Below are positions 25,831 through 34,537 of a stretch of 64,000 nucleotides of DNA, in pieces. This DNA is from Thermoflexus sp. GTDB lineage: Bacteria; Chloroflexota; Anaerolineae; Thermoflexales; Thermoflexaceae. Below the pieces are notes generated by a model. The model saw only the letters and a program-made list of their open reading frames with translations, ran no database searches and had not been told where the DNA came from. The position numbers and the translations under genes are program-made. The stretch covers positions 1 to 64,000 of the forward strand of contig NZ_DAOUCJ010000065.1 of NCBI RefSeq assembly GCF_034432235.1, given 5' to 3'. Position 1 is the stretch's first letter, and every line of letters begins with the position of its first letter.

Positions 25831-27312
25831 GTGAAGCGAGCGCAGGTGCGGCAGGAGCTCGTGGAGATCTTCGGACCCCGCGGGGTGCTCTGGGAAGATC
25901 ACCATCTCCTCCTCTACGAATACGATGCCTCCATCGATAAGGGACGCCCGGATTTCGTGGTCTTCCCCACTTCCACAGAACAGGTGGTCGCCGCCGTTCG
26001 GATCGCGAACCGCTACGGGCTGCCCATCGTGGTGCGGGGCGCCGGGACCGGGCTGAGCGGCGGCGCGGTGGCCGACCAGGGCGGCCTGATGATCGTCACC
26101 ACGCGAATGCGCCGCATCCTGGAGATCGATCCGGTGAACCTGAGGGCCGTGGTGCAGCCCGGCGTGGTGAATATCGCGGTCTCCCAGGCGGCGGCGGCCC
26201 ACGGCCTGTATTATGCCCCGGATCCCTCCAGCCAGAAGGCATGCACCATCGGTGGCAACATCGCGGAGAACTCTGGGGGGCCTCATTGTCTGGCCTATGG
26301 GGTGACGACCAACCATGTCCTGGGCCTGGAGGTGGTGCTGCCCGACGGCGAGGTGGTGGAGGTCGGCGGCGCCGCCTTCGACTGGCCGGGCTACGACCTC
26401 ACCGGGCTGATCGTCGGTTCGGAAGGCACCTTGGGGATTGTTACCCAGGCGATCCTCCGCCTGATGCCGGCGCCCGAAGCGGTGGTCACCCTGCTGGCGG
26501 TCTTCGACACCGTGGACCAGGCCAGCGAGGCCGTATCCGCGATCATCGCCGACGGCACCATCCCGGGAGCCATCGAGATGATGGACCACACGGCGATCCA
26601 AGCCGTGGAGAGCGCCAAGCGCTGCGGTTACCCGATGGATGCCGGGGCCGTGTTGCTCATCGACGTCGAAGGGCTGCCGGAGGGCCTGGAGGAGCTCGCG
26701 CATCACATCGCCCGCATCTGCGAGCACTTCGACGCCCGGGAGGTTCGCATCGCCACGGACCCGGCCGAGCGAGAGCGCCTGTGGTCCGGCCGCAAGGGTG
26801 CCTTCGGGGCCATGGGCCGCCTCGCGCCCAGCTACTACGTTCAGGACGGCGTGGTGCCGCGGGATCAGCTGCCACGGGTCCTCCGTCAGATCCAGGAAAT
26901 CGGGCAGCGCTATGGCCTCACCATCGCCAACGTCTTCCACGCGGGAGATGGAAACCTTCACCCGCTGATCCTCTTCGACGAGCGGGATCCGGAGCTCACC
27001 CGACGGGCCGTGGAGGCCGGAGCGGAGATCATCCGGGCCTGCGTAGAGGCCGGTGGAACCCTGACCGGCGAGCACGGGGTCGGGCTGGAGAAGCGGGATC
27101 TGATGCCCCTCCTCTTCTCGCCGGCGGACCTGGAGGCGATGGCCCGCATCAAGGCAGCCTTCAATCCCGAGAACCGCCTCAACCCCTGCAAGATGTTCCC
27201 TTCCACAAAAATGTGTCTGGAAACATGGAGCCGCCGCAAGGCCCGTATGACGGAGCCTGTTCGATATCGCACCACCCCGCCTCCTGCGGAGATGGAGGAG
27301 TTGTGGATCTAA
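25831..27312 (+). CDS. glcD: FAD-linked oxidase, glycolate oxidase subunit GlcD-like
   Basis: 493 residues. The FAD-binding (type 4) domain shows IVVRGAGTGLSGGAV, then GGNIAENSGGPHCLAYGVTTNHVLGLEVVLPDGEV and LIVGSEGTLGIVTQAILRLMP. The C-terminal oxidase domain has NVFHAGDGNLHPLILFD and GTLTGEHGVGLEKRDL. Family enzymes oxidise glycolate or D-lactate and pass electrons to a membrane or Fe-S partner. The GTG start at 25831 follows GGAAAGGGGG. It overlaps glcE by 10 bases. The tail after the conserved end (RRKARMTEPV...) is a short extension. D-lactate rather than glycolate cannot be excluded. Confidence 0.92.
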   Translation: MKRAQVRQELVEIFGPRGVLWEDHHLLLYEYDASIDKGRPDFVVFPTSTEQVVAAVRIANRYGLPIVVRGAGTGLSGGAVADQGGLMIVTTRMRRILEIDPVNLRAVVQPGVVNIAVSQAAAAHGLYYAPDPSSQKACTIGGNIAENSGGPHCLAYGVTTNHVLGLEVVLPDGEVVEVGGAAFDWPGYDLTGLIVGSEGTLGIVTQAILRLMPAPEAVVTLLAVFDTVDQASEAVSAIIADGTIPGAIEMMDHTAIQAVESAKRCGYPMDAGAVLLIDVEGLPEGLEELAHHIARICEHFDAREVRIATDPAERERLWSGRKGAFGAMGRLAPSYYVQDGVVPRDQLPRVLRQIQEIGQRYGLTIANVFHAGDGNLHPLILFDERDPELTRRAVEAGAEIIRACVEAGGTLTGEHGVGLEKRDLMPLLFSPADLEAMARIKAAFNPENRLNPCKMFPSTKMCLETWSRRKARMTEPVRYRTTPPPAEMEELWI

Positions 27313-28568
27313 CCACCCGTTATTCCCTGAACGGTTCGGTCCCTTCGATCGTGCGGCAACCGCAAACCGTGGAGGAGGTCGCGGAGACCCTTCGGGAGGC
27401 AGCCCGCTCGGGATGGGCGGTGGTGCCATGGGGGAGCGGCGCCCATCAGGGCATCGGCCACGCCCCGACTCGTTACGACCTCGCCCTGGATCTCATCCGG
27501 CTCTCCCGGGTCCTGCGCCATCGCCCGGCCAATCTCACCATCCGGGTGGAAGCCGGGATCCGCCTTGCCGATCTCAACGCGATGCTGGCCGAACACGGCC
27601 AGTGGCTTCCCCTCGATCCGCCCTTTGGGAATCGGGCGACGATCGGCGGGATCCTGGCCACGGGCCTGAGCGGGCCGTTGCGGGCCCGCTACGGCTCGGC
27701 CCGGGATTTGCTGATCGGGATCCGGGTCGCCCTGGCCGATGGGACGCTCATCCAGGGCGGAGGCGAGGTGGTCAAGAACGTGGCCGGATATGACCTCCCG
27801 AAGCTGTTCCACGGCGCATTGGGGACGCTGGGGGTGATCGTGGAAGCGGCCTTCAAACTATGGCCGCGCCCCAGGGCGGAGGCCACGTGGGTGTTCAGCT
27901 TCCCCCGTGTAGAGGCCGCGCTGCCGCTGACCCTGGGCATGCTCCGCCACCCGGGCTTCCCCCTGGCGGTGGAGGTCCTGAACGCCCGGGCGTGGGAGAT
28001 CCTGCGGGAAGAGATAGAACTCCCCGCGGATCCCGGAGCACGGGTCTGGGTGCTGGTGCGGGCCGGCGGATGGCCGGCGCAGGTTGAGCGGATCGGGCGG
28101 GACGCCGTGGCCGCGGCCTCCGGGGCCCGGGCGAGGGATCGCCTGCCGGAGGAAACCGCATCGGCCCTGTGGGCTCGCGTTCCCTCCGTCGCGGTCCTCC
28201 CCACCCCAGCGCCGGTGGGGGCGCTGGGCGTGCGCCTGGGGCTGCTGCCTTCCCAGCTAACGGAGGGCGCCGCGGCCCTGGAAGCTCTGGAAGAGATCCC
28301 GGTGCTCTGGCGAGCCCATGGGACCCTGGGCCTGATCTATGCGGAAGGCCATGGGCCGCTGGAGACCCTCCTCCGATGGGCGCAAGCGCTCCGCTCCTTC
28401 GCTCTCGCCCATAGGGGGCATTTCATGATCCTGGGTGGCCCGGAGGGGATCAAACAGACCCTGGGCCTGTGGGCCCCGCTCCGACCCGAGGTGGAGGTCA
28501 TGCGCCGGATTAAAGCCCAGCTCGACCCGGAGGGCCGGCTGAACCCCGGGCGCCTGGGCTGGGCATAA
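27303..28568 (+). CDS. glcE: FAD-binding oxidase, glycolate oxidase subunit GlcE-like
   Basis: 421 residues from the GTG at 27303, which lies inside the end of glcD and follows GGAGGAG. The domain carries VVPWGSGAHQGIG, GNRATIGGILATGLSGPLRARYGSARDLLIGIRVALADG and VVKNVAGYDLPKLFHGALGTLGVI, all typical of GlcE, the second flavin-like subunit of glycolate oxidase. The end MRRIKAQLDPEGRLNPGR is also family-typical. The usual third gene, glcF (Fe-S subunit), does not follow; a HIT gene does. Confidence 0.9.
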   Translation: MDLTTRYSLNGSVPSIVRQPQTVEEVAETLREAARSGWAVVPWGSGAHQGIGHAPTRYDLALDLIRLSRVLRHRPANLTIRVEAGIRLADLNAMLAEHGQWLPLDPPFGNRATIGGILATGLSGPLRARYGSARDLLIGIRVALADGTLIQGGGEVVKNVAGYDLPKLFHGALGTLGVIVEAAFKLWPRPRAEATWVFSFPRVEAALPLTLGMLRHPGFPLAVEVLNARAWEILREEIELPADPGARVWVLVRAGGWPAQVERIGRDAVAAASGARARDRLPEETASALWARVPSVAVLPTPAPVGALGVRLGLLPSQLTEGAAALEALEEIPVLWRAHGTLGLIYAEGHGPLETLLRWAQALRSFALAHRGHFMILGGPEGIKQTLGLWAPLRPEVEVMRRIKAQLDPEGRLNPGRLGWA

Positions 28569-28621
28569 CCGGCAGGACCGCTGCGTGCCATCGTTCCGTG
28601 TGGTCAGGATAGAGGTTGAAC

Positions 28622-29053
28622 ATGAGCTGCGCCTTCTGCCGGATCCTTCGCGGTGAGGCCCCTGCCTTCATGGTGCTGGAGGATGAACGCTCCGCGGCCT
28701 TCCTGGACCAGCGTCCCCTGTTCCCGGGGCATTGTCTTCTGATCCCGCGGGATCATTATGAGACCCTGATCGATTTACCGCCGGAACTGGTGGGGCCGCT
28801 GTTCCAGAACGCCCGCCTCCTGGCCCGGGCGGTGGAAGTCGGGCTGGGAGCGGAGGGGTCCTTCGTGGCCATCAACAACCGGGTGAGCCAGAGCGTGCCC
28901 CATCTGCACATCCACATCGTCCCCCGGCGAAAAGGGGATGGGCTGAGGGGGTTTTTCTGGCCCCGGCAGCGTTACGCCAGCGAGGCCGAGATGGCCGAGA
29001 TCGCCCGAAAGCTGCGCGAGGCGATCGATCGGCTGCGGGAGAGGGAACGTTGA
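28622..29053 (+). CDS. HIT family hydrolase
   Basis: 143 residues. Histidine-triad motif HLHIHIVPR at about 98-106; N-terminal CAFC is a likely zinc-binding pair with a downstream histidine. Family members hydrolyse nucleotide phosphoramidates or dinucleoside polyphosphates. The ATG at 28622 follows AGAGG by six bases; a TTG two codons earlier is too close to the same site. Stops 22 bases from the convergent YprB-like gene. Confidence 0.92.
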   Translation: MSCAFCRILRGEAPAFMVLEDERSAAFLDQRPLFPGHCLLIPRDHYETLIDLPPELVGPLFQNARLLARAVEVGLGAEGSFVAINNRVSQSVPHLHIHIVPRRKGDGLRGFFWPRQRYASEAEMAEIARKLREAIDRLRERER

Positions 29054-29075
29054 AAACGACATCCTTATTCAGCAT

Positions 29076-30251
29076 TCAGCCTTGTTCAGCCCAGAGTGCA
29101 TTGCCCAAACGGCCCATACGGCGCATCAGACTCTCCCTGAGACTCCACCAGCGCTCCGGATTCGCTTGAAGATCGATCCGCTCCAGGGCGATCTGAGTCC
29201 AGCGCCGGGCCTGTATCGGATCCCGTCGAACGCGCTCATAGTAGCGGGCCAGCCGGACCGCCGGAAGCACCTCGTCCGGGATCTCTATCGCCCACTCCTG
29301 CCAGATCCGGGCTGCCTCCTCCAGGCGCCCCATCCGACGCAACAGTGTCCCCAGCGCATGCCACGCCGCCCGACGGAGCTCCCGATCTTCTCCTCCCTCT
29401 TCCAGCGCCCGGCGAAAGGCTCGTTCGGCAGCCTCCCAGCGGCCGCTCTCCTGATACCACCGGCCCAGCTGCACCCAGTCCCAGCCCTGGACCGCGGGAT
29501 CGAGCTCGGGTGTTTCAAACAGATGGGCCAGCCGGGCCGCCAGGATCACCATGGAAAGCACATCCTGGCGGTTGTGAAGGAACACCCCCTCCAGCAGATC
29601 CAGATCCCGGGTTTGCAGATAAGACCAGTAACGGGTGGGGATCTCGTAGCCGGGCACATCGTCCGGGGAACGCTCCAGCCCCAGCACCGCCTCCTCCAGG
29701 GCGGCCAGCGCCCGGGAGGGAAGACGACGCCGCCAGAGACGACGGGCAGTGGATAAAAGATCCCAGTGCGGGACGTCCAGGCCATGCCAGCGAAGCCGTT
29801 GCACCGCCAGGCGCATCTCGATCAGGGGAAGATCAAAGCCCCGCCCGTTGAACGTCACCAGTCCCTGCACCTCCCGGGTCATCGCGAGGAAAGTCCGCCA
29901 GAACATCGGCTCCCCTGCCGGATCCGCCAGGAAAAGCTGACGGAACACCAGCGCCTCCCTCTCGATCCGGGCGAAACCGATGAGGAAGACCATCGTCCCG
30001 GCCCCTCCTACCAGCCCGGTGGTCTCCGTATCCAGGAAGAGCACCCCTTCCGGCGGGATGTCCAGCCAGTCCGGATGGCCCGCCAGGGTCGCCACCGCTT
30101 CCCGCGGGGCCCTCCGCCAGGCCTCCAGCGGCGGGAACAGCGGCATGGATTCCTCCCACAGGCGGACTCCCTCCCCCCGCGAAGGAGGAGATTCCGTTCG
30201 CTCTGGACGGCTGCCTCGAAGCCGGCGCCATCGGGCTTCCAGGGATTCCAT
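29076..30251 (-). CDS. Ribonuclease H-like exonuclease (YprB-like) with TPR tail
   Basis: 391 residues. After a linker of about 65 residues comes a DEDDh-type 3'-5' exonuclease domain: VLFLDTETTGLVGGAGTM (DxE), LVTFNGRGFDLPLIEMR and FLHNRQDVLSMV (final acidic residue). The C-terminal third is helical and repeat-like (WEAAERAFRRALEEGG, RRMGRLEEAARIWQEW), consistent with TPR units. This matches the YprB family; its substrate is not established. The start is the ATG at 30251, with GAAGG seven bases upstream. It follows serS on the same strand by 63 bases. Confidence 0.88.
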   Translation of the reverse strand: MESLEARWRRLRGSRPERTESPPSRGEGVRLWEESMPLFPPLEAWRRAPREAVATLAGHPDWLDIPPEGVLFLDTETTGLVGGAGTMVFLIGFARIEREALVFRQLFLADPAGEPMFWRTFLAMTREVQGLVTFNGRGFDLPLIEMRLAVQRLRWHGLDVPHWDLLSTARRLWRRRLPSRALAALEEAVLGLERSPDDVPGYEIPTRYWSYLQTRDLDLLEGVFLHNRQDVLSMVILAARLAHLFETPELDPAVQGWDWVQLGRWYQESGRWEAAERAFRRALEEGGEDRELRRAAWHALGTLLRRMGRLEEAARIWQEWAIEIPDEVLPAVRLARYYERVRRDPIQARRWTQIALERIDLQANPERWWSLRESLMRRMGRLGNALWAEQG

Positions 30252-30314
30252 ATTCACGCCTTCGATGTTATAGGTCTTGGGGGGGTTCGCAGCGATAGGC
30301 GGATGCCCCGAGAT

Positions 30315-31592
30315 TCATCGGGGACCCCGCAGGACCTCCACACCCATGTAAGGGCGCAGGACCTCAGGGACCACAATGCTGCCATCCCGCTGCTGATAGT
30401 TTTCCAGGATGGCGATCACGGTGCGGGGAAGGCCCAGGCCGGATCCATTGAGGGTGTGCACGTATCGCGGGCGCGCGCCCGGGCGTGGCCGGTAGCGCAG
30501 GTTCGCCCGTCGGGCCTGGAAGTCCTCGGTATTGCTCACCGAGCTGACCTCCAGCCATTCGCCACAGCCGGCCGCATAAACTTCCACATCGTAGGTCTTC
30601 GCCGCCGCAAAACCCAGGTCCCCCGTGCAGATCTCCACCACGCGGGTTGGCAGCCCCAGACGCCGGCAGGTGTCCACCACGTCCTCCACCATCTTCTCCA
30701 GCTCCAGATAGGAGGTCTCCGGCGTGGTGAACTTGTATAGCTCCACCTTATCGAACTGATGCCCGCGCTTGATCCCCCGCACATCCCGACCGGCGGACAT
30801 CCGCTCCCGGCGGAAGCATGGCGTGTAGGCCACGTAATACAGGGGCAGCTGATCCGCCTCCAAGATCTCATCCCGATGCAGGTTGGTGAGGGGCACCTCA
30901 GCGGTGGGGACCAGCCAGATATCATCCTCCACATCGTGATAGAGGTTGTCCTCGAATTTGGGAAGCTGCCCGGCACCCACCAGCGCCTCCCGCTTGACCA
31001 CGAAGGGCACATAGACTTCCGTGTAACCATGGATCTGCGTGTGAAGGTCCAGCAGCCACTGGATCAGGGCCCGCTCCAGGCGCGCGCCCAATCCCCAGAG
31101 CACATAAAAGCGGCTCCCGGAGAGCTTGACCCCCCGCTCGAAGTCGATCAGCCCTAGGCGAGGTCCCAGCTCCCAGTGGGGGAGCGGCGGGAAGTCAAAC
31201 TCCGGGATCGCTCCCTCCACCCGCACCACCCGGTTGGCGGATTCATCGGGACCAATGGGGACGCTGGGATGCGGGATGTTCGGGAATTGTAGCAAAAGCT
31301 CCTCCCGCCGCGCTTCCAGATCCCGAAGCCGCGCCTCCTCAGCGGCCAGGCGTTCACCCAGTTCCCGCATCTCGGCGATGCGGGCCTCCCGCTCCGGGCC
31401 CGGCGGCATTTTCCCGATCTCCCGGGAGACCTGATTGCGCACCGCCCGCAAGCGCTCCACTTCCTGCAACGCCGCCCGATACGCTTCATCCAGCTCCAGA
31501 AAGCGATCCACCAGATCCGGGGATTCCCCGCGATGCTGAAGCCCTATCCGGATCTCCTCCGGATTGCGCCGGATGCGTTCCACGTCCAGCAT
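30315..31592 (-). CDS. serS: Seryl-tRNA synthetase
   Basis: 425 residues, class II synthetase. The N-terminal antiparallel coiled-coil arm (about residues 30-105) that grips the tRNA variable arm is present, followed by the catalytic domain with motif 2 PCFRRERMSAGRDVRGIKRGHQFDKVE and motif 3 NGSGLGLPRTVIAILENYQ. GAGGAG lies six bases before the ATG. The gene has its own TATAAT 134 bases upstream (31726-31731); the leader contains a CTCACC/GGTGAG pair and a short CTC/GAG pairing at the ribosome binding site, neither a recognised riboswitch. Confidence 0.97.
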   Translation of the reverse strand: MLDVERIRRNPEEIRIGLQHRGESPDLVDRFLELDEAYRAALQEVERLRAVRNQVSREIGKMPPGPEREARIAEMRELGERLAAEEARLRDLEARREELLLQFPNIPHPSVPIGPDESANRVVRVEGAIPEFDFPPLPHWELGPRLGLIDFERGVKLSGSRFYVLWGLGARLERALIQWLLDLHTQIHGYTEVYVPFVVKREALVGAGQLPKFEDNLYHDVEDDIWLVPTAEVPLTNLHRDEILEADQLPLYYVAYTPCFRRERMSAGRDVRGIKRGHQFDKVELYKFTTPETSYLELEKMVEDVVDTCRRLGLPTRVVEICTGDLGFAAAKTYDVEVYAAGCGEWLEVSSVSNTEDFQARRANLRYRPRPGARPRYVHTLNGSGLGLPRTVIAILENYQQRDGSIVVPEVLRPYMGVEVLRGPR

Positions 31593-31725
31593 AGTGCGCT
31601 CCTCTGAAGGAGAGTCCAGGCAGCCCGTATCCCAAACTCACCGCATAACCATAAACAGGTGAGAAGGTTCCCGTCAAACTTAACCCAGTAGGTGCAGGAT
31701 CGCGAAGGAGGAGGCCATTGGGATC

Positions 31726-31731
31726 ATTATA
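31726..31731 (-). promoter_or_regulatory. -10 element for serS
   Basis: Perfect TATAAT on the minus strand, with a predicted leader of about 125 bases to the serS ATG. The -35 is weak. A GC-rich hairpin (GCGGGC / GCCCGC) lies about 50-70 bases upstream, beyond the WecA-type gene's stop at 31813, and may end that transcript. Confidence 0.45.
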
Positions 31732-31812
31732 GGGAGCGAGCCGGTTCTTCGAGAGTCTTCCTGTCTCACCCGAGCGGGCTTTCCTCGCCCGCCTCCGAAC
31801 CCGCACCCATTC

Positions 31813-32850
31813 TTAATCCGAAGCCTCAGGGGGCGCCTGGCGCAACACCCACAGGAGCACCCCGGCCAGCAGAACCAGAGCCAGGGCTTTGTAAAGGGCG
31901 GACGGGATCAGCAGGGCGATCCCCCCGGCGGCCGCGGCAAAGCCGTAATAAGCCATCCGGATTCGATGCGGAGACCACCCCGCATCCAGCAGGCGGAAGT
32001 GCAGATGATCCCGCCCCCCTTGGGTGGGACGTCGCCCCCGGCGCCAGCGATAGGCGATCAGCCACGCCACATCCGCGATGGGCAACGCCATGGCCATCAC
32101 AACCGTGGCCACCTTCGCACCGCCGATGATCGCCAGGACCCCCAGGGTGTAGCCGAGGAAGAGCGTGCCGGAAGACCCCAGAAACAAACGGGCGGGCGAC
32201 CAGTTCCAGGGAAGAAACCCCACACAGGCTCCTGCCAGGGCCGCCGGCAGCAAGGCCACGCTATGCTGAGGCGGATCCAGGCGATACCCGGCGTGCAGGA
32301 ACAGGATCAGCGCCACAATGGCCACCACCCCGCTGGCCAGGCCGTCGATCCCATCCAGCCAGTTCACCGTGTTCATCATCCCCACCAGCCAGAAAACAGT
32401 CAGCAGGACAACCATCAGCGGGGGGAAATAAAGCGGGCGACCGGTCAGCGGGTTGTTGACATATTCGATGAAGATGAGAAAGGGCAGCGATAGAAGGGCG
32501 ATGAGGGCCTGGCCGAGGAACTGCGGCCCCGGAGGGAGCTCCCACCGATCATCGATCAGCCCCAGGATCAGGCTGAGCGTTCCGCCCAGCAAGAGGCCCG
32601 TCAGGCGGATGACCTCTTTCGGATCGAAGCGAGGGATCGGGAGGATCTGCGCGAAGAGGACCGCCAGAACGAACGCCAGCCAGAGCGCCAGGCCGCCGGT
32701 GCGCGGGATCTCCCCGCGATGCCGCCGACGCCCTCCCGGTCGATCCAGCATCTCCAGACGATAGCCCAGACGCGCCGCCACAGGGGTCGATCCCCCTGAA
32801 AGCAGAACGGCGATCAGGAACACCAGCAAGGCTGCGAGAGGGAAGGGCAT
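31813..32850 (-). CDS. Polyprenyl-phosphate GlcNAc/sugar-1-phosphate transferase (WecA/MraY family)
   Basis: 345 residues, about ten membrane helices. Family motifs are PRTGGLALW, LGLIDDRWELPP (acidic pair), NTVNWLDGIDGLASG, LFLGSSGTLFLGY and GGRDHLHFRLLDAGW. The DHLHF ending separates it from MraY (HHHFE) and places it with WecA/TagO-type enzymes that start a surface glycan on undecaprenyl phosphate. It is therefore a second member of this family in the window and probably not a cell-wall precursor enzyme. Downstream of an unknown membrane gene. Confidence 0.9.
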   Translation of the reverse strand: MPFPLAALLVFLIAVLLSGGSTPVAARLGYRLEMLDRPGGRRRHRGEIPRTGGLALWLAFVLAVLFAQILPIPRFDPKEVIRLTGLLLGGTLSLILGLIDDRWELPPGPQFLGQALIALLSLPFLIFIEYVNNPLTGRPLYFPPLMVVLLTVFWLVGMMNTVNWLDGIDGLASGVVAIVALILFLHAGYRLDPPQHSVALLPAALAGACVGFLPWNWSPARLFLGSSGTLFLGYTLGVLAIIGGAKVATVVMAMALPIADVAWLIAYRWRRGRRPTQGGRDHLHFRLLDAGWSPHRIRMAYYGFAAAAGGIALLIPSALYKALALVLLAGVLLWVLRQAPPEASD

Positions 32851-32877
32851 CCTCGTTCCGTTCCGGAATCGTGAGTC

Positions 32878-33537
32878 TCATGATGGATAGGTTGAAGCGC
32901 GGCTGACCCGCTCCGCAATGTGACGGAGCTGCTGAAAAACCTCCCGGGCCGGGAACTTCTGATCCCGAGGGAATCCCACGTGGATCTGGAGGTGATGGGG
33001 CTCCGCGCGACGCACCGACAGTCGGGCGATATAGGGATAACAGCGGCTCAGATCCCCCAGGCATTCCTCGATCACCCGCGGCGCGATGGTTCCCCGATAC
33101 GCCAGGCGTCCCCCCGCCAGATCCATATTCTCCCACTCTCCCCAGGCCATGCGCTGGAGGATCTCCCTCCCGGTCCACATCGCAGGGTTGGCCCATTCCC
33201 CCTCAAAGGCCGGAGGCTGTCGGAGCCGAGCTCGCACGATCATCAGATCCCGCCGCCCGCGCCACCGGGAGAACAGCCAGAGAAAGGGCACATCGCGAGG
33301 CTCGAAAACCAGGAGCAGCTCCACCTCCCGGAAGGGGGTTTTGGCCTCGCGCATCCGCAGCCGAACCAGCGACGTCCCCACCCACTCCAGCGTGGTCCGC
33401 TCGCTGAGCAGGGGCAGCCCCTCCCGCATCCAGCGCAAAAGGCGCTGGCCTTTATGCACGTTCCATTGCATGCCCAGGAAAAACCACCCCACCACCAGGA
33501 TGGCCCCTGTCATCAGGATCGGCACACCCAGATCCAT
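32878..33537 (-). CDS. Unknown protein with an N-terminal membrane helix
   Basis: 219 residues. One helix (residues 5-25) followed by a soluble, Trp/Arg-rich region (KGQRLLRWMREGLPLLSERTTLEWVG; EVELLLVFEPRDVPFLWLFSRWRGRRDLMIVRARLR). No family recognised. The start at 33537 is preferred because the ATG ten codons earlier overlaps the -10 box TATAAT; GGGGGA lies about ten bases before the chosen ATG. It lies just upstream of the WecA-type gene and may be co-transcribed with it. Confidence 0.7.
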   Translation of the reverse strand: MDLGVPILMTGAILVVGWFFLGMQWNVHKGQRLLRWMREGLPLLSERTTLEWVGTSLVRLRMREAKTPFREVELLLVFEPRDVPFLWLFSRWRGRRDLMIVRARLRQPPAFEGEWANPAMWTGREILQRMAWGEWENMDLAGGRLAYRGTIAPRVIEECLGDLSRCYPYIARLSVRRAEPHHLQIHVGFPRDQKFPAREVFQQLRHIAERVSRASTYPS

Positions 33538-33565
33538 CCCGTGTCCCCCAGGGGGATTTGCTTTC

Positions 33566-33573
33566 ATTATAAT
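33566..33573. promoter_or_regulatory. Palindromic -10 element ATTATAAT, possibly bidirectional
   Basis: The eight-base palindrome reads TATAAT on both strands (33568-33573 plus, 33566-33571 minus). It lies in the 114-base gap between the divergent membrane-protein gene (start 33537) and tlyA (start 33652), at plausible distances for both. No good -35 is seen for either direction. Confidence 0.5.
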
Positions 33574-33651
33574 TTAGGAAGCGCACAGCTCGCCCCCAGA
33601 GAGCGATACATTGGCGCAACTCCTGACCTTCATCCAACGACATCATCCCGG

Positions 33652-34449
33652 ATGGCTCGCGTTCGTCTGGATCTTCTCCTGGTAGAGCGGGGATTGGCGG
33701 AGAGCCGGGAGCGCGCCCAGCGGTTGATCCGCGCGGGTCGGGTGCGAATCGGGGACCGGGTTGTGGATAAGCCGGGGGCCCTGGTTCCGGCGGATGCGCC
33801 GATCACTGTAACCGCGCCGCTCCCCTATGTGAGCCGGGGCGGCATCAAACTGGCCGCGGCCCTCGCGCGCTTCCCGGTCCCGGTCCAGGGAGCGATCTGC
33901 GCAGACGTCGGCGCTTCCACAGGAGGATTCACGGATTGCCTGCTTCAGCATGGCGCGGCCCGGGTTTACGCGATCGATGTGGGCTATGGCCTCCTGGACC
34001 TGCGATTGCGTCAGGATCCCCGGGTGATCGTCATGGAGCGGACCAACGCCCGCTACCTCCCATCGCTCCCGGAGCCGATCCATCTGGTGACAATCGATGT
34101 CTCTTTCATCTCCGTTCGCCTGATCCTCCCCAACGCCCATCGCTGGCTGGTCCCGGAAGGTCACGCGATTGTCCTGGTGAAGCCCCAGTTCGAGGCCGGT
34201 CGCGCCGAGGTTCGGCGGGGCGTTGTGCGCGATCGCGCCGTTCATGAACGGGTGTTGCGGACATTGATCGAAGGGGCCATGGGCCAGGGCTGGTGGCCGC
34301 GCGGGCTGATCCCCTCGCCGCTGCTCGGGCCGGCCGGCAACATCGAGTTCCTGCTATGGCTTCAAAAAGGGGAAGGGCCGGCAGATCCAGAAGCGATGAT
34401 CCGCGAGGCCTTCGCCGAGCTCGAAGCCCATCCTCCCTCACGGGAATAG
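33652..34449 (+). CDS. tlyA: TlyA-family rRNA 2'-O-methyltransferase / putative hemolysin
   Basis: 265 residues. N-terminal S4 RNA-binding domain (MARVRLDLLLVERGLAESRERAQRLIRAG), then a FtsJ-like methyltransferase with SAM loop ICADVGASTGGFTDCLLQ and VYAIDVGYGLLDLRL. TlyA methylates 2'-O positions of 16S and/or 23S rRNA in mycobacteria. The later motifs TIDVSFISVRLILPNA and VLVKPQFEAGRAEV complete the domain. Start chosen at the S4 methionine; the long open frame upstream has no matching signal. Likely transcribed from the shared -10 element upstream. Confidence 0.93.
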   Translation: MARVRLDLLLVERGLAESRERAQRLIRAGRVRIGDRVVDKPGALVPADAPITVTAPLPYVSRGGIKLAAALARFPVPVQGAICADVGASTGGFTDCLLQHGAARVYAIDVGYGLLDLRLRQDPRVIVMERTNARYLPSLPEPIHLVTIDVSFISVRLILPNAHRWLVPEGHAIVLVKPQFEAGRAEVRRGVVRDRAVHERVLRTLIEGAMGQGWWPRGLIPSPLLGPAGNIEFLLWLQKGEGPADPEAMIREAFAELEAHPPSRE

Positions 34450-34537
34450 AGACATGGCCTCTCCCCGAAACTCCGTGGATCTTTTAAGATAACTGCAGTT
34501 GTCGTATTCATCTTCTCATTTCGGGGAACGGTCGCCG

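Noticed and set aside
26241..27302. Upstream extension of glcE to 26241
   Set aside because: It lies in a different frame through the middle of glcD and gives a low-complexity Arg/Gly product; the GTG at 27303 has a ribosome binding site.
25696..27429. Long minus-strand open frame opposite glcD
   Set aside because: The plus strand encodes intact GlcD motifs; the antisense product is His/Arg/Gly-rich without any recognisable domain.
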